A stretch of DNA of 18,191 nt from Paramacrobiotus metropolitanus (GCF_019649055.1 NW_026570696.1:1-18191), one strand, 5' to 3'; numbered from the stretch's first letter, positions 1 through 8,281 are shown. Program-made: numbers and translations. The notes: generated by a model not told the origin, from the letters alone.

Positions 1-541
1 GTGTGACAGCCTGACAGGCAACGTCTTAACTCGTAATCATATAACGGTTATCTTCACAGAATAAACGAGTATAGCAGGGAATAGCGGCACTAGGCTTGGT
101 TTTTGAGTGTATTGCACAGCATACTGCTTAACCTATTCTGTGCTATTCCAAAAGTTTTCCTCGACGTGTGCCTACCCTCCTGTATATGACATTTTTATAC
201 GCGAACAGATTATTAAGTATACGCTATAATACGCGCTTGTGTTTCGTATGAAGAGTAAAATTAATCTTCGGCTAATTCGTCTAACCATACGGTGGGTGGA
301 GACAGCGGGCATAGTTTCTCAGGCGTGTCGGACTGTCGGTTTCCTTGGTGTTAGATTCTGCTTACAAAGCCTTCCATCCTTTTGGTATGGAGCTACTAAC
401 TGTCCGCCGTTTCCTCCGTGAACAACCAGTGTCCATATCATATGAACTAGTGCTTAGTGCAGGACGCCCTCATGCTGCTCATGCTCATGGACACAGGCAC
501 GTGCGCTAATTCAGAATACCCTCCAGTGACCTTGTTGTCTG

Positions 542-712
542 TCACCGCGGCGCGCAGAAAGCGTACGATACCTCGTGGAGGCTTATAAAGAGTCGCGTCC
601 ACTGCTCCGTTCGGACCGCACTGTCAACACGTTCCCGTGGATGAGCGGTAAGCGCTTCTGTGGCGTTTAGCTCGTATGCCTTTTGGCCGCTGACCCCGGC
701 CACGCAGGTCTT
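542..712 (-). pseudogene. ADAR-like deaminase C-terminal fragment (unit 0)
   Basis: The minus strand is open from about 712 to a TGA at 542-544. It contains GQKAYELNATEALTAH followed by ERVDSAVRTEQW. I align this with the C-terminal deaminase segment of ADARs, whose usual pattern is NWxxGDxxxEVxNATTGK, then SRL, then W. The same peptide recurs in unit 1 at 7170-7320 (RHELNTTETLTAH, then RTEQ), so selection or recent common origin kept the reading frame. The ADAR assignment rests on about 25 residues plus the order of the neighbouring ADAR-like fragments. It is likely a remnant, because the rest of the gene is broken. Confidence 0.45.
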
Positions 713-727
713 GCAATTATAATTATG

Positions 728-934
728 CTAGCGCATCTTGAATGGCTTCTTACCCTCCTTCGATAGGATTTCCGCTTCTACAATGCGTCTGTCATGTCGA
801 TTATGCCATGTTGTTCCCTTACAAGCCAGCCTGTAATTGAGAACCTTTTGTATATTATGGGCATTGTGTATTATGTCAGTGTACCCAGGCATGTGGCGCA
901 ACCGTCGAGTACATCCTACTCGAAATTCACCCAT
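728..934 (-). pseudogene. ADAR-like fragment, possible IEPxYxxSI region (unit 0)
   Basis: A 68-codon minus-strand frame. Its middle (PGYTDIIHNAHNIQ, then a later RRIVEAEI) is placed between two better ADAR-like matches at 916-1128 and 542-712. In ADARs this interval holds the EPxYxxSIxxGxxxxxxHLxRA stretch. P, Y, I and the trailing R-R-I fit, but the match is weak and depends largely on gene order. No splice junction could be fixed. It could also be spacer. Confidence 0.3.
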
Positions 935-1128
935 TCCGCACCTGCTTGTTCCTGCGGGCAGTCGTTGAAAACAGCCATAAGATCCGCATGTAAAACCGCA
1001 TTATTCGTGCTTGACAGATACTGTATTTCTGATAGGATTCCATGACCATTGTTGACCTTTCGTCCGCTTAGAATACCAGTGCTCTTTGTCAGTGTTCTTA
1101 TGTCAAGAAAACTTATGCCTTTTACCAT
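916..1128 (-). pseudogene. ADAR-like deaminase fragment (unit 0)
   Basis: A 70-codon minus-strand frame contains KSTGILSGRKVNNGHGILSE. I align this with the ADAR stretch just before the third zinc-ligand motif: TWDGVxxGxRLLTMSCSDK. The spacing G-I-L-S-(3)-V-x-N-G-(3)-I-L fits, but the diagnostic SCSDK is replaced by a diverged YLSSTNN, so the zinc-binding Cys is not visible. It lies 5' (minus strand) of two further ADAR-like fragments, in the right order. Likely non-catalytic and probably a pseudogene piece. Confidence 0.4.
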
Positions 1129-1710
1129 CTTGCGGAAGTACAGTTGGCATAAAACGCCACAGGGTCGAATGGTACAGTGTCTTTTAGTAGAATTTGTTCT
1201 TCACCCATGCCCTTACTATTTTTTTTCTAAATATGGAAAATGTACACGCAGGCATAATGGTCTTATGGACAGACTGTTCTTAGCAGCTATCCGACACCGG
1301 TGTATATATCGTTGCCCAAAGGCTCCAGAAAACCTCTGAGTGGTTTCTGGTCCGGAAAATTGGCAATAATTGCCGCTTGTACGAAATAAACGAGTCACTA
1401 AAAAACAGGTAAGATACCGAAAACAGAGTATCTGGTGCAGACTGCAGAGGATCAACATCGAAATTTAACGGGGACAGTAACGGGAAATTTAGTAAAACGT
1501 ACTCAATTTAAGTGTATTTATCGAAGATGATTTCTCCACTTTACCAAATCAGCTTCTTAACGTTAAGAATTCGTGAATAAACTTATTAAGTATTATTTTT
1601 ATTGCACAATAGTATGTAGATAACAATAACAGCACCTAGCTTTCGCTTTCCACATGATTCCGACAAACAAGGTCATTGCAGTGGCAAAGATGTGTTAATT
1701 TTGTACTGCA

Positions 1711-1823
1711 TACAATACAATGTCGAGAGTTGGTTTTCCGTGTTTAGTGCCCTTTCTGCGAGCACTTGAGTGATCGCAAAAGGACTGCACTGAAAACGGA
1801 ACGCCGCTCACATTTCAGTAAGT
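1711..1823. repeat. Boundary block copy 1 with a GTAAGT site
   Basis: First of three copies of a conserved block running from ggttttccg through gtgccctttctgcgagca to cggaacgccgctcacattt. On the plus strand it ends in GTAAGT at 1818-1823, like a 5' splice site; copy 2 keeps this and copy 3 has lost the G. On the minus strand one frame stays open in copies 1 and 2 (NVSGVPFSVQSFC, then ARRKGTK), whereas the plus frame with similar conservation has a stop at the same place in both. It could be a non-coding first exon on plus or a coding exon on minus; I recognise no domain. Confidence 0.6.
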
Positions 1824-1829
1824 TTTCGA

Positions 1830-2750
1830 GCGGACATACAGTACAATAAAGCTGTGCGATCTACAAAATTATTGAAAATGGGTGGCAATATACTCAATAA
1901 ATTTTATATCGCACAGTGGATTCTGAAGTGGCTCCGAGTACATATTTACGATTCGTACTTCAAAAAATGCTTTACAGCCTTTAGTTTACCAGAAGCTTGG
2001 GCTGCTTGGCTACCTGCACGGAAATTATGTCAGCAATAGAGTGGATACTGCGGTTTTTCCACTATTTACGTTAGTACGTATTTACGTAGGTTAAGTAAAA
2101 TATCAATCATTTAAAACCGATATGCATTGTTATTATTATTTGTAAGCATGCTAGTTTCTGCAAACAGTTTCATATTACTAGAACCAATCGTGAGGGCGAG
2201 TACGTAAATCAGAATGCTTTATTAATTTTATATTTTATGAAACGTTTAACGGAAGTACTTACAGTACAGTATGACTATGTTCCAGCCAAAGCAATTATTT
2301 GGTAGGCACAATTGCGATGACTTCGTAGCAGAAACACAAGGATTGTGCGATGACCTGTCTTTTTATTCGCTACCACACAACCTCCATATTTCCGGTATTT
2401 TCCAATATCTACAGACTGTATTCTCACTATTGTGTTTTGAATTCCCCTAATTAAAATTATTGAAATGTCAAGGGAAACACACTAAAGTCCCATTATACAC
2501 CAATTATAAATTCGCAAATCCATAGAAAGTAAATCTGAAAAAATGACAGCGCAAATTAAAGAAATCCCATTAAAAAATATAAAATTACTGTAGTAAAATC
2601 AAATACAGATACAGTAACAATCAAAAACAGAAGCAAAGACGGAATGCCAACAGAAGAACACCGTGAATTGTGAAAACACCGAACTGAAAGCGGTAAACAA
2701 AGGTCTGGGATTAGAATCATGGCAATTCAAGGTGTAGCGGTTTCCGAGGA
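1830..2750. other. AT-rich spacer
   Basis: No gene is recognised. Parts are alignable to unit 2: around 1900-2020 with 10435-10640 (an aaacttgg/aagcttgg match), and around 2500-2650 with 11060-11200. It separates the boundary block from the 3' end of the JIP-like copy. Confidence 0.5.
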
Positions 2751-2756
2751 ACACAC

Positions 2757-2896
2757 AACACCACAGACAGCGCAGATATAGGGGCCCGCGGGGAGGAGGG
2801 CAGAGATGACGACGCTGGTGGTGGTGCCGACAGGATGCCGACATGGTGATTTGCGCACCAGCAACTCAGGCAGCAAGATACCCAACGGACGCTTAC
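2757..2896 (-). pseudogene. JIP3/4-like WD-region exon, VRIT/VISI segment (copy 1b)
   Basis: Read on minus after an acceptor-like TTTTTCTGTGTTAG (AG at 2897-2898), the exon gives KRPLGILL, then LLVRK and GTTTSVVISALLP. JIP3/4 proteins have GTGKLGFSFVRITAL, then GTGNGVVISIPL at this point, in the C-terminal WD40-like domain. Matching the family requires shifting between frames around the VRIT part, so indels are present. The equivalent exon in unit 2 is at 11988-12098. It follows the broken exon at 2995-3170, as expected for gene order. Probably a pseudogene. Confidence 0.5.
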
Positions 2897-2994
2897 CTAA
2901 CACAGAAAAATACACACTTCCATATTCCCGCGCTAACGCTCAAGCATCAGCAGTCCTCCAATGTCAGCACATACACAACTGTAAAGAAAATTAT

Positions 2995-3170
2995 TTCGTA
3001 CCGGTGACCAGTGCGGAGAGCGGCTTGACGGTCAGATCCTGGAGGTGCTGCATGGTGCCGACGTGGAAGAGGTGCAGAGTGATTTGTCCAGCCGCAGCGA
3101 GATCCCCACGTCACGCCCCACCACCACCATCTGCCGGATATGGCGCTGTCGAATGCGCTTCGAAGCTGCT
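2995..3170 (-). pseudogene. JIP3/4-like WD-region exon, broken (copy 1b)
   Basis: The acceptor TATTGCAG is followed by AGCAGCTTCGAAGCGCATTC (SSFEAHS), as in unit 2 at 12212-12408. The family pattern FDAHxRxESxVRQ...VWISIRLDxTLRLFHAxTxQHLQD can be followed only by changing frame twice: SSFEAHS, then QMVVVGRDVGISLRLD, then TLHLFHVGTMQHLQDL and a final TGT. The first frame hits a TGA. The donor that follows the conserved GGTACGAA is ATAATT instead of GTAAGT. Two frameshifts plus a lost donor mark this copy as a pseudogene exon. Confidence 0.75.
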
Positions 3171-3390
3171 CTGCAATACCCAAGATTGTATTATAATCAG
3201 AATAAAACCATCTGAAAAATCAGCTACCTGATGAACAATCAGCTACCTAATGTAACAGCAACAATCACAGTCGGTAACGACGGCGGCACCCTGAATAAAA
3301 TTATGAATCATCAGGTCTACAATTACCCCAAATATTTAATTTCATAAGAACGAGATAGTTCCATTCTTCACGATAATTTTAGCACGGCAC

Positions 3391-3530
3391 CTGCATACTG
3401 GGATTTTTCTCCACCAGCGGCCGGGAAAAGAGGGAATACAGGACGACGACGCTGCCCGGGACATTATCACTGCCAGATGCGGCGGCTACCGGCTCCATCC
3501 AAACACCAGCACACGCCCACTCGGTGTCTC
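3391..3530 (-). pseudogene. JIP3/4-like EKDP exon (copy 1b), open
   Basis: An uninterrupted ~46-codon exon lies between an AG acceptor (GTCGAATAG) and a donor CAG|GTGCCG. It reads WACAGVWMEP near the start and FSRPLVEKNPSMQ at the end. JIP3/4 has ACGWSLPAKY followed, about 20 residues on, by PVYCRPLVEKDPTMK, and here the same elements occur in order. This segment lies between the leucine-zipper II region and the WD40-like domain. A second intact version is at 4787-4909. The rest of this gene copy is broken, so the intact exon is probably recent decay or a surviving exon. Confidence 0.65.
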
Positions 3531-3534
3531 CTAT

Positions 3535-4180
3535 TCGACTGACCACATCGACACGGAGCCGCGAGATTGTCGGCCGCTGAATAATTACTAAGAATAATTG
3601 TTAAACAGTTATTAAGAGTATAATTATCATTAATGCTGAATAATTATTAAGAACATCGTATGCATATGTATTATACACATCGTATGTTTTCAACAAAAGT
3701 CTTGCGGAAACAGCTACAACGGTTTAAACAACCGCACGTCAGCAATTAACAGCAGAAATGTTTGACAACTGTTCAAAATTTTAATTATACAACTTTAATT
3801 ACTTGGACTGTGTCAACTCATTTTAATTATTTTACATCTAAAAAGCAGAATTCTATCGCGTCCACATAGTGTCGCATACGACGGTATTTGTACAATTTTT
3901 TCATTGTTCAGTGGTGCGGCGAGTACACCACGCAATGATAAAATAAAAATCTATCGAAGTTTCCAAATTGACAACAAAATATTGCTTAATTTTATAAAGC
4001 ATATGACCATGTCTGGGTCGTTATCCCTGAAGCTACGGAGCCATTACACTACGACAGTGCACTAACCAGCGACAACACTTAGTGTGTTTTGGAGAGTCAA
4101 CTCCTGTGCCATTACACCGATTGCCAATCCGTATTATCATTTCCGTTTAACGGTTTTTTACTACGCTGTCGCTCTCACTT
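3535..4180. other. AT-rich intron/spacer of JIP-like copy 1b
   Basis: No coding signal is seen. It contains a degenerate direct repeat (ctgaataattactaagaa at about 3577 and ctgaataattattaagaa at about 3638). The stretch 3841-4080 aligns with 13750-13960 in unit 2, including shared cattacactacgac/catcacactacga segments. Confidence 0.5.
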
Positions 4181-4262
4181 TGAAGAAGCCGGACCGGAAG
4201 CGGCGCTGCTGCATGAGGACGCGCTGGGCGGCGACGCATCTCTTCCTGGATGCCCCATCAGC
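4180..4262 (-). pseudogene. JIP3/4-like leucine-zipper II end (copy 1b)
   Basis: The minus strand reads AAGCAGCTGATGG, then CAGGAAGAGATGCG and CTCATGCAGCAGCGCCG. Compare 5110-5235 (KKQLMELRDEM) and 14106-14185 (DEMLSKLAQNQRVLMQQRR). Family JIP3/4 proteins have [18 protein letters not shown] here. Only a partial KQLM, QEEM and downstream basic segment survive, in more than one frame. The conserved start of the exon (RFTRVEMAR) is missing. A decayed exon fragment. Confidence 0.5.
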
Positions 4263-4264
4263 TG

Positions 4265-4785
4265 CTTCTGATAACGAAAAATGGCACAGTCAGACCTACC
4301 GAATAAAAAAAGTTAAAAATTGAACAGAAATTCGAAACATTTAAGACCAACCATCTAATGATTCATATAACAGTTACCAGTAGCACATTCACAAACGCTA
4401 TCATGCCTGGTGTGTAAATTTTCGGTCAGATTCAGCCCGTCTGCTGCACAAGGAAAACTGACAATAAATGTACGGAATAAAACAGTGTAAAATTGGTACT
4501 AACGGCAATTTTTGTACTTATATTTTAACCGGGAAAAAACATGTACTATATTCTGGCAAAACTGAAGCTATAATTCCACACATAAATCATTTCGTCAACT
4601 GTCTTAACATTCATTTTGCTGTAAGTTTTAATTTTCACACTACCGTTGATCTACTTTTTCAACATAAAATCCAAATAATTTTTAGGTAACCTCTTGTATG
4701 TATAACCTTTCATCCTATTATTTTCTTTTGGTAAATTTCCCATTTACAAAGCAGTTTTTGTTTTTCACGATAATTGTAGTGCGCA
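4265..4785. other. AT-rich intron/spacer of JIP-like copy 1
   Basis: No gene is recognised. Bases 4450-4530 (ggaaaactgacaataaatgt) match 13013-13095 in unit 2, where they lie downstream of the EIDAN-type exon 13182-13395. This supports copying of intron DNA between units. Confidence 0.5.
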
Positions 4786-4786
4786 C

Positions 4787-4909
4787 CTTCAGATCGGGGT
4801 CTTTCTCGGACTGCGGCCGGAAGTAGCTAGGCCGAAGCACACCGCCCAGGACATCGCCAGCTCCGCCTGCCGCGGCCATCGGCATACTCCGTGACTCCGC
4901 AAACGCCAC
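4787..4909 (-). pseudogene. JIP3/4-like EKDP exon (copy 1a), open
   Basis: An open exon of exactly 41 codons runs from an AG at 4910-4911 to a donor AAG|GTGCGC. It starts VAFAESRSMPMAAAGG and ends YFRPQSEKDPDLK. The family counterpart is VYCRPLVEKDPTMK. The alternative copy at 3391-3530 shares M-x-P-x-A-A-A, a G-D-V/N-x-G spacing, Y-x-x-F-R-P and EK-D/N-P. Both versions are in frame with a phase-0 end, so they could in principle have been alternative exons. It lies downstream (minus) of the leucine-zipper II exon, as in JIP3/4. Confidence 0.65.
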
Positions 4910-5109
4910 CTACACGTATCGCCAGTGTATCATTCGCGTTAAATATCTACATGGTCTTCTATTAATTGTATCCACTACTATTATTTGTATCTACATACAT
5001 GGGCTTCTACATGGTCTCTTATTAAAATCCGGCAATACAGTCTGCAGAACTCTCGTGCCTTTAACCGATTTCCAATCGGCCCTGATGATTTCAAACTTAC
5101 AAAGCTTCT

Positions 5110-5440
5110 CATGGGGCTGCCGCTTGCAGTTTTAAGACACCGGAACGGCCGCAGCGTTTTTGCATGACGACGTGCTGGTTTCTGGGACAGCGTTTGCAGC
5201 AGCATCTCGTCCCGGAGCTCCATGAGCTGCTTCTTGTACTTATTCTTCTCCTGCACCGACCGCGCCATCTCCACGCACGTGAAGCGCTTCTGCTGTGCGG
5301 ACGGCATTAGTGCGTTCTCGTCGTCCTGACCGCATCCGCTATAGAAGGTCTTCTACATGGACGCTGCGCTTCTTGAGCTTGTTCTGCACTTCTTGTAGCG
5401 AGGCGTTCTCTTCGCGGTACCATGCATCTCCTTCTCAGTG
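5110..5440 (-). pseudogene. JIP3/4-like leucine-zipper II exon (copy 1a)
   Basis: This is the clearest JIP signature in the window. The minus strand encodes MPSAQQKRFTCVEMARSVQE, directly followed by KNKYKKQLMELRDEM. JIP3/JIP4 have [32 protein letters not shown], the second leucine zipper, which binds motor and adaptor partners including kinesin-1 light chain and ARF6 in known members. Upstream, WYREENASLQEVQNKLKKRS continues the coiled coil but in another frame; a TAG lies in the zipper frame just before it (near 5350), so one indel separates the halves. The coding sequence after DEM diverges from the family's VRWTEMIRAS. Start not determinable. Likely a frameshifted pseudogene exon, though the zipper itself is well kept. 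Confidence 0.8.
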
Positions 5441-5444
5441 AAAC

Positions 5445-5920
5445 CGAGTCAGCAGTGTAATTTATGGATAAACAACGTAATGGAAACTGGGACAAAAAAA
5501 TGCACTGAGTTTCCCAACATTCACAATACGTTTAAGAGATAAGGCTTCGTTAGTTTTTCGAGTTTTGTACAGTATGTTTTACAGACGCATTAACGTAATA
5601 AAACGGACTTCTTCTATACGATTACTCATTACTCATTTCTGCCCAATTCGCTGATTATCCTTAATACTGCAGGCGCTTTACACGCAAAATTAAGCTGGCC
5701 TCCCAGACTTAAAAAGGTTAAAATTTCTCCCAATCGAAATGTAAAAATGAGAAAAATTGTAAAGAACAACATGCCAACGAAATAACAGGAGAAGCAATCA
5801 AGCATTGCATGATTACTGGTGTTTAGCCAGAACACAACGATACTGCACATAGGTAATCCACGAAGCAGGAAGTGCCAGGAACCATAACCAGAGCGATAAC
5901 AGCCATGCCACAAACAAGAT
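5445..5920. other. Spacer with a hydrophobic minus-strand frame
   Basis: On minus, 5629-6012 is open for 127 codons and rich in F, L, I and C, resembling membrane segments. However it runs through a conserved donor-like CAG|GTATC at 5921-5923, so most of it is probably intron. I do not call a membrane protein here. Confidence 0.4.
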
Positions 5921-5922
5921 AC

Positions 5923-6035
5923 CTGGAGAATTCGTCCAACGATATTATCCTGGACAACCGCCAAGGCATTCTCAGAGGAACCGGATAACATAAACAGGCT
6001 CCCAAGGGCCAAGAGGCAAGAGCAAACAATTTACA
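5923..6035 (-). pseudogene. Possible JIP3/4-like N-terminal exon end (unit 1)
   Basis: Units 1 and 2 share an exon-like end: TTGGACGAATTCTCCAG|GTATC here and TTGGACGAATTGTCCAG|GTGTT at 14345. Unit 2 reads RNQEEIVNPLDELSR. Unit 1 reads RLSRIISLDEFSR. In JIP3/4 the N-terminal RH1/coiled-coil region contains ENQEHEVELELLRED, to which NQEEIV..L..L.R is comparable. It sits at the expected 5' end of the JIP-like copy, just after the promoter-like block. The assignment is weak, and the RH1 core itself is not recognisable. Confidence 0.3.
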
Positions 6036-6078
6036 ATGCCCTTTGAAGGAAGTAAATTATAAACGAACAAATAATCAG

Positions 6079-6267
6079 TCAAGATAAATTATCTAAGCTA
6101 AAAACTGAACGAGACATCAATTTTGTAAAATTAAAGCTGTTAAACGCTAACGCGTATATACGTACGCACATCCTGACGTATTCCGGTTTAGTAAGTATGT
6201 AGTTTAGTGAAGGTTGGCTAATTCTGGACTCTTGCAGCAACTTCCAACGAAGAATGTCAGTGGACAT
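6079..6267 (-). other. Candidate 5' leader or first exon of JIP-like copy (unit 1)
   Basis: A minus-strand frame starts ATGTCCACTGACATTC (MSTDILRWKLLQ) immediately below the promoter-like segment. Unit 2 has the homologous ACCGACATCTCACTTGGAAG near 14525, but without the ATG and with a stop after WKLL. No domain is recognised. It may be a leader exon or untranslated. Confidence 0.25.
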
Positions 6268-6339
6268 TTAAGAAGCTCAGAAATTACAAAAAGTACTGTC
6301 GCTGTACTGATTTTAATCCTGCTGTAATGTGAAAGAGTA

Positions 6340-6485
6340 CCACGTGTACACGACATCGGCGTTTACGTTCGTTTCTGCATGTTACATCACTTAAGCGTAC
6401 TCGTAACCTTTTTCTCTAGGCAACCGTACGCTAGTCGCTGCCGCTCCATAAGAAGCATCTCTAGATTCCCATCAGAGTAACATCA
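6340..6485 (-). promoter_or_regulatory. Promoter-like block with X-box-like motif (unit 1)
   Basis: A conserved non-coding stretch matches 14575-14735. Shared elements are a cgacatcggc segment and TCTCTAGGCAACCG at 6413-6426. On minus the latter reads CGGTTGCCTAGAGA, with a perfect GTTGCC half-site as in RFX-bound X-boxes and an imperfect second half. It lies between the end of the ADAR-like copy and the presumed 5' end of the JIP-like copy. Function is inferred only from conservation, motif and position. It could serve either strand. Confidence 0.4.
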
Positions 6486-6489
6486 ATGA

Positions 6490-6745
6490 TAAGTTGGCAA
6501 CGCGTGGCCGGATACAGCGATTCGAATTTCGGATCAATGACGCGTGCTATTTTTTGTTAACTTTTGTGATTTGGAAACCACGGCGTTTTGAAATTGTTAT
6601 AGTTACAGTATTTTACAAGGAATTCACCTAACACCTGCTTTAGCTTATGATAACTAGTACGTACACTAATGGTTACCTTTAGAGATTTAATATAGGATAA
6701 ATCAGTTTTACTGTGTGGGATATACGGTGGCCGGGCAAGATGCCC
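6490..6745. other. Spacer
   Basis: No gene is recognised. The stretch 6655-6700 (actaatggttacctttagag) aligns with 14930-14965 and with 41-75, which helps define the tandem units. Confidence 0.5.
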
Positions 6746-6829
6746 TTTGAATCATGTTCGTTTGTTGATACATTTTATTATACTGTACTCTGTAGTTGTA
6801 TACACGCTGCTTAAACTGGACGTGGTTAC

Positions 6830-7031
6830 TGCTGACAGATAACCAGATACGCCAAAAACTCGACAAATCGAGAAGTAATTCTTGATTTGCCTTGCAGTCC
6901 CAGTATGCAGTATAAAAACTGCCGAAATCCGTTGAACGGAAACGCCTGGTGCAGAGAGTGTTCTGCAAGGCGGCATATGGCCTTCGTGCGGACACATCGG
7001 AACCAAACTGATACGTGTAATATGAATACAA
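6830..7031 (-). other. Conserved unrecognised coding-like block (unit 1)
   Basis: The minus-strand frame begins MYSYYTYQFGSD, and another frame gives TARQIKNYFSICRV. Unit 2 has YQFGSDSVRTRTPVAL and TVQQLENYFSICRV at the homologous place (15095-15260). QFGSD and NYFSICRV are kept in both, but in different frames relative to each other, so at least one indel has occurred. It lies between the ADAR-like C-terminal exon and the promoter-like block. I do not recognise a family; it might be the 3' end of the ADAR-like gene. Confidence 0.35.
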
Positions 7032-7169
7032 TAAATATTAATTGGTTCCATTTGGACGGCTACCAGCAGCTATCTCCCGTCCGCCTTGCCACTTTTCCGC
7101 CGCCCCACAATGGCCACGCAGTATGGCCCACGCAGCGTACGGTACGGGCGGTTTTGTGGACGCTGTCAA

Positions 7170-7320
7170 TAATTGCGCCCCTGCTCCGTTCGAAGAGCAT
7201 CGTCAGAACGCTCCCCAATATGTGCGGTGAGCGTCTCGGTGGTGTTCAGCTCGTGCCGGACGTACACCCTTTGATTGTGATATACGCCAACTATACACGC
7301 AGGATCTTATTTGGGTGGCC
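7170..7320 (-). pseudogene. ADAR-like C-terminal deaminase exon (unit 1)
   Basis: After an acceptor-like AAACTGTAG (AG at 7321-7322), minus reads YSWRISQSKGV in one frame, then RHELNTTETLTAHIGE and RTEQ in another. ADARs have FSVNWxxGDxxxEVINATTGK at this position. W, G and the N-x-T-T element fit. The counterpart in unit 0 is at 542-712. The two halves lie in different frames and a TAG occurs in the second, so it is a decayed exon. A longer plus-strand frame over the same bases (6887-7372) is treated as chance. Confidence 0.5.
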
Positions 7321-7329
7321 CTACAGTTT

Positions 7330-7865
7330 TCTGGCGGTATTGGACGGCTTTTCTGCCCACTCTCTGATGTGAGTCGCGTCTTCACCTGTGTCAGAGCGAA
7401 TCGGCGCTCGTTAGATTCGGCCGGTTTGTCCAGTCCCAGGCCAGTACAAGGTTAAGGCCCGTATAGATATTCCGGTAGCCGCAACATAGCGGCAGCGAAT
7501 GCACGCCACTTTTGACTCTGCATACCACCATGCATGCAATAATAAATATTCATAAGCGTCTATCCATCTTTATTAAATTTTAGCATCAGGGATAATTGAT
7601 GATGCGCTTGCGCATGCTACATCCATATCAACCCTTCGTATAAAGCCGCATCAATAGCGGATATGAGATCAAATCGTGAATTCGCAGTTCTCTCGGCCAG
7701 TCGTCGGGCGCGTCTTTTCAGTGAAAGCAGTTCTTTTTTTCAAAGAATTCTAAAATCCGTTTTCAAATACACTGGCCGGCATACGATGAATCTGCCGGGC
7801 TTCTTCTCTGGAAAAGGTCATACACGAATGCCACAGCAAACGATCCGCAGTTTACACCAACTTTT
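7330..7865. other. Spacer, possible decayed exon
   Basis: Mostly unassigned. On minus at about 7665-7735 a short basic, coiled-coil-like stretch reads SLKRRARRLAERTANSRF. It may belong to the ADAR-like copy, but I see no firm match. The plus-strand frame 7663-8043 lies over the ADAR-like exon at 7878-7986 and is not supported. Confidence 0.3.
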
Positions 7866-7877
7866 TTATTTTTGCAC

Positions 7878-7986
7878 GTTCTCGTATCGGACCCGCAGTT
7901 GCTCTTCCGGCTCATCACGGCCGTACAACTTCCAGAGTTCCAGTTCGGCTTGGTCAAACACAGCACGTTTCTTGTGCGTCTGCATC
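7878..7986 (-). pseudogene. ADAR-like QLR exon (unit 1)
   Basis: The acceptor-like TTCACGCCAATCTAG precedes an open exon reading HKKRAVFDQAELELWKLYG and ending DEPEEQLRVRYEN, before a possible donor GTGCAA. ADAR deaminase domains have a stretch NRKARGQLRTKIESGEGT at this order in the gene. The QLRVRYE part is the main support. The upstream part is not recognised. It lies between the exon at 8845-9083 and the C-terminal exon at 7170-7320. It could be an unrelated exon. Confidence 0.4.
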
Positions 7987-7999
7987 CTAGATTGGCGTG

Positions 8000-8280
8000 A
8001 AGAAATAATTCACACCGTTAAAGTGCGTAGAAGAAGATCGTAGTAGCAGCAACATATTTCCATGTATTACTTCTATTGGGAGTTTAAAAACATTTATGTG
8101 TTATGCAGACAAAAGTGGCGTGCAAAAAATACGCATTTAATTGTACATTAATTTTCTTTCGCTAGCTATAACGTAGGCAACGAAGATAACACGGTTGCTA
8201 CCGATGCCGATAAGTCCGATATCTGCCTATTAAGCTGAGCGAGTTCTTCAACCGTTGGTTTGTCTTTTGTGTGCCATTTA
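8000..8280. other. Spacer
   Basis: Nothing recognisable is seen. It is AT-rich DNA between the ADAR-like exon and the DIRS-like fragment. Confidence 0.4.
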
Positions 8281-8281
8281 A

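Larger units (their letters stand above)
1..1700. repeat. Tandem segmental duplication, unit 0 (partial)
   Basis: This is the right end of a first unit. The stretch near 41-75 (ataacggttatcttcacaga) matches spacers near 6667-6700 and 14932-14970. The fragment at 542-712 matches the ADAR-like fragment near 7170-7320 in unit 1. Only the ADAR-like part of the unit falls in the window. Bases 1-540 show no recognisable gene apart from a very weak resemblance, on the minus strand at about 450-540, to the SYxEAK stretch near the ADAR C-terminus. Bases 1130-1700 show no exon that I can assign. Confidence 0.65.
3370..5300. repeat. Internal duplication inside the JIP-like copy (1a and 1b)
   Basis: Two successive stretches resemble each other. 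The block 3375-3530 (EKNP exon and its intron start, cacgataattttagcacgg) matches 4765-4909 (cacgataattgtagtgcgc). The block around 4110-4262 matches 5040-5235. The second pair carries the end of the leucine-zipper II exon. Unit 2 shows only one such zipper end (14106-14185). Unit 1 therefore has an extra, partial internal tandem copy. Confidence 0.6.

Noticed and set aside
2806-3231. 141-codon plus-strand open frame
   Set aside because: It is antisense to two JIP-like exons and reads through their splice sites; composition is explained by the GC-rich exons.
5340-5358. Possible 18-nt micro-intron (GT...AG) between coiled-coil and zipper parts
   Set aside because: Removing 18 nt does not change frame, so it cannot join the two frames; a simple indel explains the break.
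5629-6012. 127-codon hydrophobic minus frame as a membrane protein
   Set aside because: It crosses a donor-like site conserved between units and is not open in unit 2; the hydrophobicity follows from T-rich intron DNA.
6887-7372. 161-codon plus-strand open frame
   Set aside because: It lies antisense to the conserved block and ADAR-like C-terminal exon, has no recognisable domain, and the homologous DNA in units 0 and 2 does not keep it open.
7663-8043. 126-codon plus-strand open frame
   Set aside because: Antisense to the minus-strand exon at 7878-7986, which has splice-like borders and a family-like peptide.
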